Shown piece by piece: positions 30,945-43,806 of a DNA stretch of 64,000 nt. This DNA is from Sordariomycetes sp. S80-01Y (lineage: Eukaryota; Ascomycota; Sordariomycetes): contig JAXQJY010000033.1 of the NCBI GenBank assembly GCA_037042185.1, forward strand, positions 1,922,001 to 1,986,000, read 5' to 3'. The notes under the pieces are model-generated. The model searched no databases. It saw nothing but the letters and a program-made list of their open reading frames with translations, and was not told where the DNA came from. The first letter of the stretch is position 1. Each line of letters opens with the position of its first letter. Position numbers and translations under genes: made by a program.

Positions 30945-33900
30945 ATGTCTGCCCTTCCACGACGATACCGATCGTCTACGTCGGCCTCGAACCCTCCGAA
31001 ATCCAAGTCTTTCGAGGTATTGATCGGGCAACTCGATACCATAACCCAAGCAGCCTCAACGCGTCACGACAATGGGTACCCCGAGCCTTGCAAAATCACC
31101 AAAGACCTTCGGAACCTCGCGCAACACATAGAGGCACCAGGGACTTCTGCCCACCAAGATGACTTCCGGCATGCTGAGGGATTCGAGCGTATTCTCGACG
31201 TTCTACGCGCCTTCTCCGGATATTATGACCCTTCGAAACGATCCGAAACCGAAATATCATCCCTGTTGAAGCTACTTGGGCAAGCTTTGAGTGTTTTGGC
31301 TGCCGCACTCAGAGCACACCCGGGGAACAAGCGTTTCTTTCGATATCGTGTGGATGGCGGAGGGTGGGAGTCGCTTGAACAGGCTATCGCCAGCATAGGC
31401 CTAGGCGGAGCGGAGCCAGATGCGTGGGTTGCATGCCATCTGTTCGGGAAACTGCTCTCTTTCTGCCTCGATGATACAGCCATTGAGCTCCTGTGCGAAT
31501 CAGTTGCAAAGACCCTGAGGCCAGACGCGTCTAGCAATATATCTCAGAATGACGAGGAGGATGTTGGCGACGAGCAATGGGACCTGGTGCTGGCAAAGTC
31601 TATCGATAACATCGTTCCAGGTGTGCGAGAGCTGTTGGGCCCGAAATTCATTGTACGGCACCCCGAGATACTCAGGGCTGTTGTAAGCTTCTGGTCTGCC
31701 CTGCCTAGGACGAGAGGAGTTCCACCGACACCTGGCTCTATCCTGGTTCTTGAAACAATACAAGCCGCCGCCAGCCAGTCGACGCACAATTGTGCAGCGA
31801 TTCACTCTACTGGCGTTCTTTCGCAATTCCTGCGTGCTGTTTTCAGCCCAGATGCCTCATTGACATCGGTCGAACATGAGAAAGCTTTGAGCATCTGTAA
31901 GCTTCTGATGAGCTTGGGTGTCAATGAGCCAGAGGACACTCAGTTCTTGCTTACAGCATCAGGGGCTGAGGCCTCGGAATTTTGTCTTGAGATGACCACG
32001 GCTCATTCAGGACCGCCTTTCTTTCAGTTTGACCTCTCGCTACATGGATATTCGGCGTTGGAACTGCCCAGCCTCGGCCGCTCATTCCCGCCACAGTCGA
32101 CGCCAGGCTATACTTTCACTGCTTGGATTCGTGTCGATTGTTACGATCCGACATCGCATACGACTCTCTTTGGAATTTACGACGCGACTCAGACATGTTT
32201 CCTACTCATGTACTTGGAGAAGGACTCGGGAAACTTCATTCTGCAAACTTCAGTATTTTCGAGCAAGCCCAGTGTGAGGTTCAAGTCCGTCTCATTCAAA
32301 GAGAATAAGTGGTATCACATTGGAATCGTTCACCGAAGGCCAAAGGCCATGACTTCTAGCAAAGCGTCTCTATACGTCAATGGCGAATTTGCGGAGCAGA
32401 TAAGGTGCAACTATCCGCACACGCCACCACTGTCAAACAGTAACCACGAGAGCTTCGCGTCGTTCAACTCAAGCCAAAACAAGACGAACCCTGTTCAGGC
32501 ATTCCTCGGTACGACCAGAGACCTGGCGAGCAAAATAGGACCGGGGCTCGTCTCTTCCCGATGGTCGCTGGCGTCCGCGCACCTGTTCGAGGACACACTC
32601 AGCGACGACTTCTTGGCTGTGCACTATGGGCTAGGGCCGCGATATCAAGGCAATTTCCAAGATAGCCTGGGCGGATTCCAAACCTACGACGCTTCCGCGA
32701 GTCTGGGTTTGCGCAATGAGATCGTCCACCACGGGGCCAATGAGAACTCCGACATTCTCAGAGCTGTACGAGAGAAAGCCAGCACCTTGGTCCCCGAATC
32801 TCGAATATTGCTAAGTATTTTGCCTCATGCGACATTTCCGAGCAATGTACAGTTTCTGAACAATGGACTGTTGAGATCTCTACCCCGAATGGCTGCCCGC
32901 AAACTCTTCCAGCTGTCAAACTACGAGGGCTCAGCACTTGCTCTCAATTCCTCCGTGCCAAGCGTGGTAGATGCCGTGGCCAAGGTTCATGGCATCGCAT
33001 CTTTCCGCGGAAGTCCTGTGGTGACTGTGCCTTCCTTTATGGACGAGAATCTCTGGCGCTTGGCTGGCTTCACACCGCTCGCACTGAAATTGTTGGAACG
33101 TGCTACCAACAGCGATGATACTGTCCGCGCAGTTGAAATCCTGTTTCATTGCATACTCAAGAGCTGGCGGAACAGCGAGGCCATGGAACGAGATAATGGC
33201 TACGGTATTCTGGGCATGCTTCTGCGTTTCAAGCTTGGTTATGGCGGGTGGTCAAGTAATGACGCGCCTGTCACCAGACTTTCAGTCTCTAGCGAGGAAA
33301 GGGACAAGCTTTCGTTCCAGATTCTGAGCTTGATACTTGGATTTGTGGGCTACAACCATGCCTCGCCAATCGAGTCCTTCATCATCAACCCCCTAGCGTA
33401 CCGGATCCTGCTTATCGATCTTGACATCTGGCGGAAGTCGGCTCCAAGAATACAAGAGCTATACTACAGGCAATTTGTTACATTTGCCGTCTCCAGCAAA
33501 TATCACGAGTTCAACCGTAGGAGATTGATCCGCATGAGTGAGTAGCTGTTGCAAATTGGAGTGCCTGGCTAACAGTATTTAGGGATTGTTAAGCGTTTGC
33601 TCGATGCAATCAAGGGTGAGGCTGTTGCCGAAGAAGTCTTGCCACATTTTCTGGCTGCGTTTGAGGTTTTGGTCAGGACCAACCTAAGCCAAGAGGTGAT
33701 GCGATCTCTCGCGCTCTTCATAACCTATGCTTTCCATACCCCAGCTGCATCTTTACCGCGAACACCTAAGCCATTATCAGCCATCTCCAGACCAGCCACA
33801 CCGCTGTCCGCTCGACGTACACCTATAGAGATGACACCTTCGATCAGCACACCCAATGGCCTCAAATACTTGCCTAAGAAGAAGCTAGGGACTAGGATCT

Positions 33901-36900
33901 TGGTGATGTACTCGGCTATCCTCTGTGAGAAGGGCAGTTTGAACAACATCAAGAAGTTTGCAAGGACTGTGACGAACAAGGTAAGAAGCAGATGCCACTA
34001 CGAGAAAAAAAGCCACAAAGAATGATGCTAACTTGCAGCTAGTGGCTCCTATATCTTCTGGCCGAAGATGACGTGGAAATTGTGGTGCATGGATGCAAGC
34101 TACTTGCAAGACTACTGGTAGCCCATGGGAGCACTTACACCTCGAAGTTCGCGAACAGGACGGGAGGATTTACCATCATGGCGAATCGCTTGAGAAAGTT
34201 CTGGGACGTACCTACGCTCTGGCCTATCTGTCTCAGCATATTATTTGGCTACGATGTGTCAGAGATCGATTTCGGTCGTGACTTTGACTTTTTCAGCCTT
34301 GTCGACATCTTCGGAAAGCGCAAAGTAGCCTATCCCGAATCGTTGCAAGTTCTGACATCGATGCTCCAGTATGGTTTCACGGAAGTCCTACGTCACCAAG
34401 AGGACCCGGATTCACCAGCTAAACCCTCCACTACGAAGCAAAAGCGCGAACAAACACCAACGTCCGATCCTAATGGCCGGCCCAGAGCTAAATCTATGGA
34501 CCTTGCAGAAACACTACAACACAGACGTATGAATCCAGCCTGCAGAGCGATGGAGCCATTACTAACCGTGTCATAGTAACCTTCACTGGGGAACGTGAAA
34601 GAGTCCTAGGCCATACGACGGTGCTGCAAACCATGATTAAATTTCTACTCGACCTGCACGCCCGATCGAGCGAGTTTCGTGATTTTGCCCTGGCCTCAGA
34701 CTGGGTTCGATTGTTGCTGGCCACTATATATCCCGCAATCGTCAGCGCCGACGCCGTGACCCCCGAAGTAGAGTTGCAATCTGGCGAGGCCGCTCTAAAC
34801 TTTGACGGTAGCGATGTCATAATAAGACCACTTGGCGGCGGGGCAGAGCCTGCACCTATAGTGCGAACGAGCAGTGTCGAGGCAATGCCTTCGCCGTCCT
34901 CTACACCTCCTAAGGGGACTCCCTTGCGGAGAGCCTCATCTTTTGTTCTACTGACCTCTCAAAAATCTCCTGAGGGACCTAGTGTGGCTCAACTGAATCA
35001 CCCGGTTTCGCCGAAGCAGGTTACCGAAGGCCCGAAGCCCAACGCACTCCTCGAGGGGCTCTTGGACCTGGTCACTAGAGTGTTCATGGATCAGCTCCTG
35101 GTCCGGAAAGAGTTTCCGGGGTTCGGCCTCTTCACCAAAGTGCCTCCTGGGTTCCAGGAGCATCAGGCCTACTTTGAAACTTTCATCCTGCGCAGGATGC
35201 TCACCCAGGTTACAGGATATATAAAGAAGTCTGACAAGGCTATTTGCGAGCCTCGGATATTGACGAACCTGGGCAGGTTCTCTCTGCACCTTACGGAAGC
35301 CATTTTCGAGGGCTGGTTCCTTAATGGTGCTGAAGACCTGATCGACTTTAACGGCATGATGCTTGAATTCCTTCAACGGCCCGACGTCGAGAAAATGAAA
35401 AGCGTTCGCTTGTGCAGTCAGGCGTTGTCCATGATTCGTGGCTGCCTAATTAGGGTCATCCTCCTCAAACTATCGGAGGTCGACTCAATGCAGATGCCTG
35501 AAGCCGATGTGATGAAGGTGATGAACAGAATGGCATACTGGCAGATGTCCATCCTCAGCTGTTTCAATACAGAGGATGAATACCTCAAGCTCTTTTGGTA
35601 CCAGCTGTACACTAAGCTTGTCGATGACAAGCCCTCCGTTCGGCTCGCGGCAGCGAACCTAATGCGCGTTATTCTGGTGCAAAAACCCGAAGAGTCATTC
35701 CTTCTGCTGCGTTCTTGCATGCTCCCAGACCAGCGCAAGCTTTCGAGGGACTTCCAAAAGCTCACAGAAGTGGATGATGAGACATTCGTGGATTGGGTGG
35801 ATAGTCACCGACCTTCGCTCGACAGCCTCTTCTTTGGCAGCATGGCAAAAACTTGGGAAGACTTTGTCCGCACGGAGAACGCCAGGACCGTTGACTCGGC
35901 GAAGATGCGACTTGCTAGGCGGAAAGATAAGCTGAACATTTGGTACATGGAGGGCGCGTCGAACGACAAGACTCTGTTCAGTCATGAAGTGGGCAATAAT
36001 GCTTGGATGAAAAGCATCTACAACTCTGAGCATTTCAAGTATCAGAGGCTTGGCCAAGATCAGCAGGACGACCTGGCGTTCCTCATTCCGGCATGGCGCA
36101 AGATGGAGAGGGATCTTAGAAGGCCCGGTGCGGTTTTCAGTGAAGCAGGTCCGACGAAATGGAAGCTCGATCGGACTGAAGGGCGAAACCGGATGCGGCT
36201 GCGGCTGCTACCTGACTCTTCGCCAAAGGAAGATAAATACCAGCCGAAGCGAAAAGGCACAGCCACTCCTCAACATGCGCTGAAAGTGGACACCAAGGCA
36301 GATGAGGCGCCCTCCTTGGCACCATCGCCCAAGAAAGGATCAACCACTGCTCTGGCAAGTGGCCACGGCGGCCGTGAGCAACCGTCTGAGCTGGAGCCCG
36401 CGGACCCAGGCTACATCCCTGAAGACGATTTTGAGATGGTCGACGATCCCAACGATCCTGATACTGCTGATAGCTTCGAAGACAAAAATCGCAAAGTTAT
36501 GCGTCGACTTCAGCATGGTGATCAAGTTCAAGCGGCGTACAACATTTCCCGCATCACTGGCCTCGAGGCTTGTGAGGGCATACTTATTATTGGCAAAGAC
36601 GCTCTGTATATCATGGACAACGTGTTCCAATGTGCCAATGGCGATATTGTCAACGTTTGGCAGGCCCCGCCAGATGAGCGAGACCCTTTCACCCAGGTGG
36701 TCACAGGTGCCAAAACGATGGAAAAACGCCAGCACGGTGGCAATCGCGAGCAGGAATCGCGGCACTGGCGTTGGCATGATGTGATATCCATCTCGAAGCG
36801 ACGATTTCTATTCCGAGACGTGGCCATCGAGATCTTTTTCACCGATGGGCGTAGCTACTTGCTCACTCAGATTTCACCAAGCGTGAGAGATGAGCTGTTC

Positions 36901-38909
36901 ATCAAAATGATGAGCAAGGCCCCGCACACCAGCACCGCGAGCGCGTTGCCCAACCCAGAAGATGCTTGGAGACTTGAAGTGCTAAAAGTTGTGGACGAAG
37001 CTCCACAAGGACTGGGGTCGAGGTTGGGGACGCTTTTCAATACGGCTCCATGGATGCCTATTCAGAAGCGATGGCAGCGGGGTGAGATCTCCAACTTCCA
37101 CTATCTTATGATGGTGAATACACTGGCCGGGAGGACCTTCAACGACTTGACCCAGTATCCAGTCTTCCCCTGGATCATTGCCGATTACACAAGCGAGAAC
37201 CTTGATTTGGAGGATCCAGCAACCTTCCGAGATCTGTCTAAGCCTATGGGGGCCCAGACACAAGGCCGGGTTCCTGGCTACATCGAAACCTACAGCGCGC
37301 TTCGGGACATCCAGTCAGAGCCCTTTCACTACGGAACGCACTACTCCTCGGCCATGATCGTATCCTCCTACTTGATCCGACTGCCTCCATTCGTACAGTC
37401 CTATCTGCTTGTTCAGGGCGAGAGCTTTGATCATGCCGATCGTTTGTTCCAGTCCATACCCGATGCCTGGGATTCTGCCTCTCGCAAGAACAAGGCAGAT
37501 GTACGCGAGCTTACGCCGGAATTCTTTTGCCTGCCGGAGTTTCTGACTAACATCAACGACTACGACTTTGGACGCAGGCAGAGCACAGGCGCCAAGGTCG
37601 ACAACGTTGTGCTTCCCCGTTGGGCAAAGGGAGACCCGAAAATCTTCATCGCCAAGCACCGCGAGGCGCTTGAAAGTCCCTACGTAAGCGAAAATCTTCA
37701 TCATTGGATCGACCTCATTTTTGGATACAAGCAACTTGGAGAGGCTGCGGTTGAGAACCTCAATGTGTTCCATCACTTGTCGTATTCTGGTGCAAGCGAC
37801 CTGGACCGTATCACGGATACAAACGAACGAAACATCACCGCGGGTGTCATCCACAACTTCGGCCAAACGCCACACCAAGTCTTCACCAAGCCGCACCCAG
37901 CAAGAGAGCATGTGCACTGCCCTACTCGAAGATTGGACACTGGTATTTTCATGTTACGATGTCTTCCCAATCCCTTGCTTGAAAGCAGGGAGCGCGTCTC
38001 CTCTTTGACCTACGCACCAAAGCTAGATCGCCTGCTTTGCGCCTCACCGTTCCGCCTCAACTTCCCGCCGTGGGACAAGCACATGGAATGGGGCTTCGCG
38101 GACAACAGCATCCGGTTCTTCCATGGGGACAGCCAGAAACTCGCTGGGCTCTTTGAGAACCTTCACATCGGGCAGATCTCATGTGCTACATTTGCTGATT
38201 CGAAAACTCTCATCACCGCCGGAGAAGATTGTGTCATCTCTGTCTTTTCTGTACAAACGGCCGCCAACAAGCCGGTTGATATCACACCGAAAAATAGTCT
38301 CTTTGGTCACAAGACCCCTGTCACGACCATTGCAGTCAGCAAAGCCTTTAGTACCTTCGTCACAGTCTCGGCAGATGGCCAAGCTTTGCTGTGGGATCTC
38401 AATCAGCTTGCATTCATTCGCAAGCTGCCCTTGGTACGACCGGTCGAGGACGCTAAAATCAATAATGTGACCGGCGAGATCCTACTCTGCTCAGGTCCGA
38501 ACGTGCTGCTTTACACGCTCAACGGTTCTCTCATCCTGGACATGAACGTGTGTGCTGATCCTGAGGACTTTGTTCACTCATGCGCCTTCTACGAGGGTGC
38601 TGCGAATGAGTGGCTTGAAGACCAACTGATCTTCACTGGTCATCGCAAGGGTCGCGTCAGCGTTTGGCGGAAGAGCATAAATGGAGGGAAGTGGACATTG
38701 GACTTCCTCAGGCGCCTTGATCATGTTGATTTCAAGAGCGACAAGGGTGGCGGCATAGAAGCTGGCATCACTTGCATCAGTCCAATGCCAAATTGCCTGT
38801 ATACTGGAGATGAAGATGGACGGGTGGTGAGTCTCCAGCTCTCTCTTTTCCAATACCAAGTCACTAACTGTAGCAGTACGAGTGGAACTTCGCTGGCCGG
38901 GACAGATAG
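30945..38909 (+). CDS. BPH1: BEACH-WD40 protein (LYST/NBEA/Bph1 family)
   Basis: Very large cytosolic vesicle-trafficking protein. Five exons: 30945-33537, 33583-33980, 34043-34526, 34577-38826 and 38877-38909, with introns of 45-62 nt, giving about 2,585 residues. A ConA/LamG-like domain lies near residues 370-540 (GYTFTAWIRVDCYD, KWYHIGIVHRR). Helical repeats follow. A PH-like domain covers about 1797-1935 (CEGILIIGKDALYIMDN). The BEACH domain covers about 1990-2270, with ISNFHYLMMVNTLAGRTFND, YPVFPWIIADY, PFHYGTHYSS and FDLIFG-type motifs. WD40 repeats (about 2310-2576) end the chain, the last repeat being split by the final intron before YEWNFAGRDR. The start is the ATG giving MSALPRRYRSS. 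The acceptor of intron 2 is the second of two nearby AGs, chosen because it yields NKWLLYLLAED. Yeast Bph1 is the likely orthologue. Confidence 0.94.
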
Positions 38910-39397
38910 AGTGTGAGTTTGGCAGGCAAAGCATGGGGTGGGGCTGTACGAAGAAGATGGACAAAATCCGTGATATCCTTTTGAGAAGGGTGCTCTCCGG
39001 GAGCTCAGAATGGTGACTGCTTTCGGATGCATCGATGAGCGAGGATGAGGAGGCATTTTACATGGCGTCGGTGGTGTTTGGATGGACCATTTCATTGGAT
39101 ATCAACACATATAGCACGTAAATTTCGGGTAGCGGTTCGTTTGTATGGATCGATCGGATGAACGCAAGAAGATATTGTTCGTTGGTTAAATGACCTGGCC
39201 AGCATGACGTTAGGTCCCCCTCTCTGTGGCTTCTTTGCCTAGAAACCCTCCTCCTATATGTACAGTCATCCACAATCCATCTGAGCTCCTCTCAGTCTGC
39301 TCGCAGTTCGGGTGCGTTTATTCGTCGTCGTATCCGGTGAGCTTCTTCCTTGGCCCGGTGGGAACTGGAGAGGTGTTAGCAAATCCTCCCTCGTCCA
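38910..39397. other. intergenic, convergent 3' ends
   Basis: Tail-to-tail spacer between the BEACH gene and the small complex I gene. No feature seen. Confidence 0.55.
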
Positions 39398-39610
39398 TTA
39401 CTGTGACTGGATCGACGTACTAGGGTAGGTCTGGGGAATCTGAGGGGGCGTATCATCGCCCATCCTGAACCGAAGCCATCGCACAGGCCCGACGAGGACA
39501 GGCCCAATACCACCGATGAAAACGGACCAGAACAGCGCTGGCTTCTCGCGGGCTGCCCAGCGGCAGTATCGGAAGGGGGTCGACCAGAAATGGGGTGCAG
39601 CTCCAGACAT
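39398..39610 (-). CDS. nuo9.5: NADH-ubiquinone oxidoreductase 9.5 kDa subunit
   Basis: Tiny 70-residue protein matching the fungal complex I 9.5 kDa accessory subunit of the mitochondrial inner membrane. The N-terminal block FWSTPFRYCRWAAREKPALFWS and the following single membrane helix (VFIGGIGPVLV) fit the family. A short positively charged loop (RWLRFRMGD) and the PPQIPQTYP tail come after it. No presequence is present, as expected for this subunit. It is a single exon in this model; the last seven residues past TYP look non-conserved. It sits tail-to-tail with the BEACH gene and head-to-head with WBP1, 367 bp apart. Such short genes are often missed by automatic annotation. Confidence 0.85.
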   Translation of the reverse strand: MSGAAPHFWSTPFRYCRWAAREKPALFWSVFIGGIGPVLVGPVRWLRFRMGDDTPPQIPQTYPSTSIQSQ

Positions 39611-39977
39611 TGTGCTTCAATCTGTCAGCGAATCAGTCCTTGTGGTTTCAGAAGGGGCTCCTAGGGGTAGCGTACGCAATTGGTGTTTTGACACAGGTTC
39701 CTTGGGATGAAGCTCTCGCGATGTTTGGCGCGAGTCGTCGAGACCCACGGAAGAGAGATGATCCGGATTTTGGCCCAGCGGCGCTAACCTCCCCACTGCT
39801 GGTGGCTCACGTTCAGGTCAAGTTCCCCACAGCGCCTGCACGGCCGCCCGGCAGCTGCAGGGGCCACTGAGGGAGGCTACGTGCTACGTATCCCCAAGCT
39901 CAGGCGGAGCTCCAACATTTCCAACGCTCCTATCTATCATCTTCAACTTCCATTTTCCCGCGCAACAATTGAGCACG
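39611..39977. promoter_or_regulatory. divergent promoter of nuo9.5 and wbp1
   Basis: A compact 367-bp region between two head-to-head housekeeping genes. It contains a GGCGGAGCTCC stretch near 39903 that I take as chance. No coding sequence seen. Confidence 0.55.
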
Positions 39978-41508
39978 ATGAGGTCGATTTTGAGCCTCGC
40001 TGTGCTTGCTTTTGCGGCAGTCGTTTCGGCAGTCAGCACAACCGGCGATAGGTTGCTGGTGATTGCCGATGATGTTGCTGAGAAGGCTACCTATAGCAAG
40101 TTCTTTGCAGACTTGACTGGTAAGCTGGAAACATTGGGGACAAAGGAGCGCGTGGCTAACGTAGAGAAGCACGAGGCTTTCAGATCACATATGATACGCC
40201 ACGAAGCGATGACTTGGCGCTGTTTAGGCTAGGAGAGAGGGCATACGACCACTTGGTCTTCCTCCCCACCAAGGTCAAAGGTGTGCTGCTCTTAAGCTGC
40301 TTCCCCTGAAGATGGAATGCTGACATGTGCATAGCCCTAGGCGCAAAGCTGACACCGAACATTTTGATCGACTTCGTCAACGCCGACGGCAATATCCTCA
40401 TCGCCCAGTCCTCAACCCACGCTACTTCCACGTCCCTCGTCCAATTCCTCGCCGAACTCGACATCTCCCTACCTCAAGAGCGCACCGGTCTCGTTGTCGA
40501 CCACTTCAACTACGATACCGTTTCCGCCTCCGAGAAGCACGATATTCTTGTTCTCGATGCTCCCAAGCCCGTTCGCGCCGGCGTGAGCCCGCTATTTTCC
40601 TTGAACGATGGAGACGTCCTCGCGCTCCCGCATACCGTTGGCCATACGTTGGGCTCAGGGCAGCTCTTGTCTCCGATTCTCCGGGCACCTGCGACGGCGT
40701 ACAGCTACAACCCAAAGGAGCAGACGGATGCGGTGGATGCGGACGATCTGTTCGCTGTTGGGCACCAAGTATCCCTGGTCTCTGCGTTCCAGGCGCGTAA
40801 CTCTGCACGTGTGACGTTGCTCGGATCGGCGGAGATGCTGCAGGACAGCTGGATTGAGAGCAAGGTGGCTCGTAATGGCGAGAAGAAGACTGCTGCGGCG
40901 AACAGGGCCTTCGGCAAGGCTTTTTCTGGGTGGACTTTCCAGGAGATTGGTGTGTTGAGAGTCAATGAGATTGAGCACCGCTTGAAGGGTCAGAACGAGA
41001 CCAATCCAGAAATCTACCGTATCAAGAACGATGTGGTAAGTTTGCTTACTTCGCGCCGGGAGAGGGTGTTGCTAACTAGCTCTAGTCTTATAGCATTTCG
41101 GTATCCGAGTACGTCTGGGATACCTGGAAGCCTTTCACCGTCCCCGAGGGCGACGCCTTCCAGCTGGAGTTCTCCATGCTCTCGCCCTTCCACCGTCTCG
41201 ATCTTACTCCGCTGTCCACAACCTCCGACGCCACCATCTTCGGCGCCGACTTCATCACCCCTGACCAACACGGCATCTTCAACTTCCGCATCAACTACAA
41301 GCGGCCTTTCTACACCTACGTGGACGAAAAGAACACGGTCAGTGTGCGGCACATGGCCCACGATGAGTGGCCGCGCAGCTACGTCATCTCCGGCGCGTGG
41401 CCGTGGATCTCTGGCATTGGGGTCACGGTGACAGGCTTTGTGCTATTCAGCTTGGTTTGGGTGTACAGCAAGCCCACTGCTACCCCTGCAGGAAAGAAGA
41501 CGCAATGA
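39978..41508 (+). CDS. wbp1: oligosaccharyltransferase 48 kDa subunit (WBP1/OST48)
   Basis: Essential subunit of the oligosaccharyltransferase complex in the ER membrane, which transfers the dolichol-linked glycan to Asn. Four exons, 39978-40119, 40167-40280, 40335-41035 and 41086-41508, give about 459 residues, normal for the family. A signal peptide (MRSILSLAVLAFAAVVSAVS) leads into GDRLLVIADDVAEKATYSKFF. The first intron acceptor is the third AG in AACGTAGAG, chosen because it restores TEARGFQITYDTP. Later family blocks are GAKLTPNILIDFVNADGNILIA, AVGHQVSLVSAFQARNSARV, a beta-sheet domain with KNDVSYSISVSEY, and HDEWPRSYVISGAWPW. A single C-terminal membrane helix (GIGVTVTGFVLFSLVWVY) ends in a lysine-bearing tail (GKKTQ), an ER-retention-like signal. 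Confidence 0.95.
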
Positions 41509-41989
41509 GCGAGGTGGACAGGTCGTGTTAGGAGTATCAGATGTACATGTGCTGGGATGGGGCGTGGCACGCGGAGCAAATCATGGCATCGAATAGCAAT
41601 CTGAAATTGTATCCGAGTAAGCTCGTAAAAGGAATGATAGAACGTCTTCGATTTCAATCAATATCGTACATATTGCTCTTCTGGGAACTCGTGAAGCAAT
41701 TAGCTGAATGCAAGACCGTCAGGAGCGTGAACTGGGCCGGGTTCGGGGAAGTGGATCTCGAAATCCGGGACCGGGAGTCGGCACGTGAGATCGCGCCATG
41801 GACGAGTCGGCCGATGCTCCGTCTTAGAAATCATCGGGGCCATGTCAACCTCGAGGCTTCATTCATAATCAACACCTATTGATACTCTTTATATCGCCTC
41901 ACCCCTTCTTGAGACAGCTCATAATCCCTCCAAGCTGGAATACACACACCAACTATAAGACACTCAATTGCTTTCCCGGACTTCTGAGA
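41509..41989. other. intergenic
   Basis: It holds the WBP1 3' end and the promoter of the following acyltransferase gene. An in-frame extension of that gene back to 41879 exists but adds no recognisable sequence. Confidence 0.55.
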
Positions 41990-43543
41990 ATGAGAGCTCC
42001 GAAGTCGCTGCTCCGGCAGCTCTCACCAACGTCCGCGGCACCACGAAACTCACCCCGAGTCCTCTCACCCCTCACTCAGTCTTACGCGCCAGCTCGCAGT
42101 GGTACTCGTTACATTTCTTCGAGCTTACCACGTCACTCCGGTGCCGCGTCTTCCAACCCAGCCCTGGCCTTCCCATGTCTCGACGCGCTAGAAACGCGCT
42201 CGGCCAGCCTCCAAGCTTCGAGCACGACTGCCGGCACCTCTGACCCCAGCGGACCTGAGCCGTCGTACACGGCGGGCGAGACTCTCAAGTTTCACTGCAA
42301 AGACCCCTTGTTGCTGGATTGGGGCGGCGTGATCCCGGAATTCGACATTGCGTATGAAACGTGGGGGACCTTGAATGCGGATAAGAGCAATGTCATCTTG
42401 CTACACACGGGCCTGTCGGCGAGCTCCCACGCCCATTCCACCGAGACGAACCCCAAGCCCGGCTGGTGGGAAAAGTTCATCGGGTCAGGCAAGCCGCTGG
42501 ACACGGATCGCTTTTTCGTTATTTGCACAAACGTTATCGGGGGCTGCTATGGCTCGACAGGTCCCGGATCCATCGATCCCGGCAACGGGGAGCGCTACGC
42601 TACGCGGTTCCCCATCCTGACGATGGACGACATGGTTCGTGCTCAATTCCGTCTGCTGGATCACTTGGGCGTCCAGCGTCTGTACGCTAGCGTCGGTTCG
42701 AGCATGGGCGGCATGCAGTCTCTGGGCGCCGGCGTGCTGTTTCCCGAGCGGGTCGGGAGGATCGTCTCCATCTCTGGCTGTGCGCGCTCCCACCCCTACA
42801 GCATCGCCATGCGTCACACCCAACGGCAGGTCCTGATGATGGACCCGAACTGGAACCGGGGATTCTACTACGGCAAGGTCCCACCCCACGCTGGGATGAA
42901 GCTCGCCAGAGAGATCGCGACTGTGACGTACAGGTCGGGGCCCGAGTGGGAGCAACGCTTCGGCAGGAGGAGGGCGGACCCAAGCAAGCCGCCTGCGCTG
43001 TGTCCTGACTTCCTGATCGAGACTTACCTCGACCACGCGGGTGAGAAGTGGTGTTTGACTTACGACCCCAACAGCCTGCTGTACGTGAGCAAGGCGATGG
43101 ACCTGTTCGACCTGGGCATCGAGAACCGGAGGGCTACGGATGCTCGGAGGTCAGAGAAGCTCCGCGCGCTGGAGGCTGGCAACGCCTCGCCTGTGTCCGA
43201 CCCTTCCTGCAGCCTCACGCTGCCGTCGAAACCGTACGAAGAACAGCCGGAGTCCAAGATCGACAACTCGGAGCCCACCCCGGCCGGCTCGTCGAGGCCG
43301 CCGGAGGACCTGATCCAGGGCCTGAAGACGCTGCGGGAGATCCCGACGCTGGTGATGGGCGTGGCGAGCGACATCCTCTTCCCAGCATGGCAGCAGAGGG
43401 AGGTTGCGGAGGCCTTGAGACTGGGTGGCAACAGGAACGTGACGCACATGGAGCTGAGCGAGGAGATGAGTCTTTTCGGCCACGACACGTTCCTGCTGGA
43501 CCTGAAGCACGTCGGCGGCAACCTGAGGATGTTCTTGAATTGA
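41990..43543 (+). CDS. cysA: serine O-acyltransferase, CysA/MetX family
   Basis: Alpha/beta-hydrolase acyltransferase of the MetX family, in the fungal branch that acylates serine in mitochondria for cysteine synthesis (Aspergillus CysA, S. pombe Cys2). Single exon of 517 residues from the ATG that begins [12 protein letters not shown], a basic Ser-rich stretch that fits a mitochondrial presequence. Catalytic residues are Ser in GSSMGGMQ, Asp in VASDILFP and His in LFGHDTFL. Other branch-typical blocks are [33 protein letters not shown] and [19 protein letters not shown] Ser/Pro/Glu-rich stretch of about 70 residues ([15 protein letters not shown] onward) separates the cap from the last catalytic residues; low-complexity inserts at this place may be family-typical. 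Homoserine O-acetyltransferase is the main alternative assignment. Confidence 0.85.
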   Translation: MRAPKSLLRQLSPTSAAPRNSPRVLSPLTQSYAPARSGTRYISSSLPRHSGAASSNPALAFPCLDALETRSASLQASSTTAGTSDPSGPEPSYTAGETLKFHCKDPLLLDWGGVIPEFDIAYETWGTLNADKSNVILLHTGLSASSHAHSTETNPKPGWWEKFIGSGKPLDTDRFFVICTNVIGGCYGSTGPGSIDPGNGERYATRFPILTMDDMVRAQFRLLDHLGVQRLYASVGSSMGGMQSLGAGVLFPERVGRIVSISGCARSHPYSIAMRHTQRQVLMMDPNWNRGFYYGKVPPHAGMKLAREIATVTYRSGPEWEQRFGRRRADPSKPPALCPDFLIETYLDHAGEKWCLTYDPNSLLYVSKAMDLFDLGIENRRATDARRSEKLRALEAGNASPVSDPSCSLTLPSKPYEEQPESKIDNSEPTPAGSSRPPEDLIQGLKTLREIPTLVMGVASDILFPAWQQREVAEALRLGGNRNVTHMELSEEMSLFGHDTFLLDLKHVGGNLRMFLN

Positions 43544-43806
43544 AAGTAGAGGATTGAAAAGGGAAGAAACAGATCTGGATATCTTGGAAAATAACTCATG
43601 AGAGCGGCTATGCAAGCAGGTTCGGCGCCTCCAGCGCTCACGTCACGATATGTACAAAAGACTGAAAATAATAATGACGAAAAATCCACCCACTCCGCGC
43701 TACCCAGAATACACAATTGTTCCACCTACCACCCGAGTCTCGTGTACAGACGGGGAGTGCCAAAGAATCCGTCGCTCATAGCAGGAAGAGTTCTAAAAAC
43801 AAGGTA

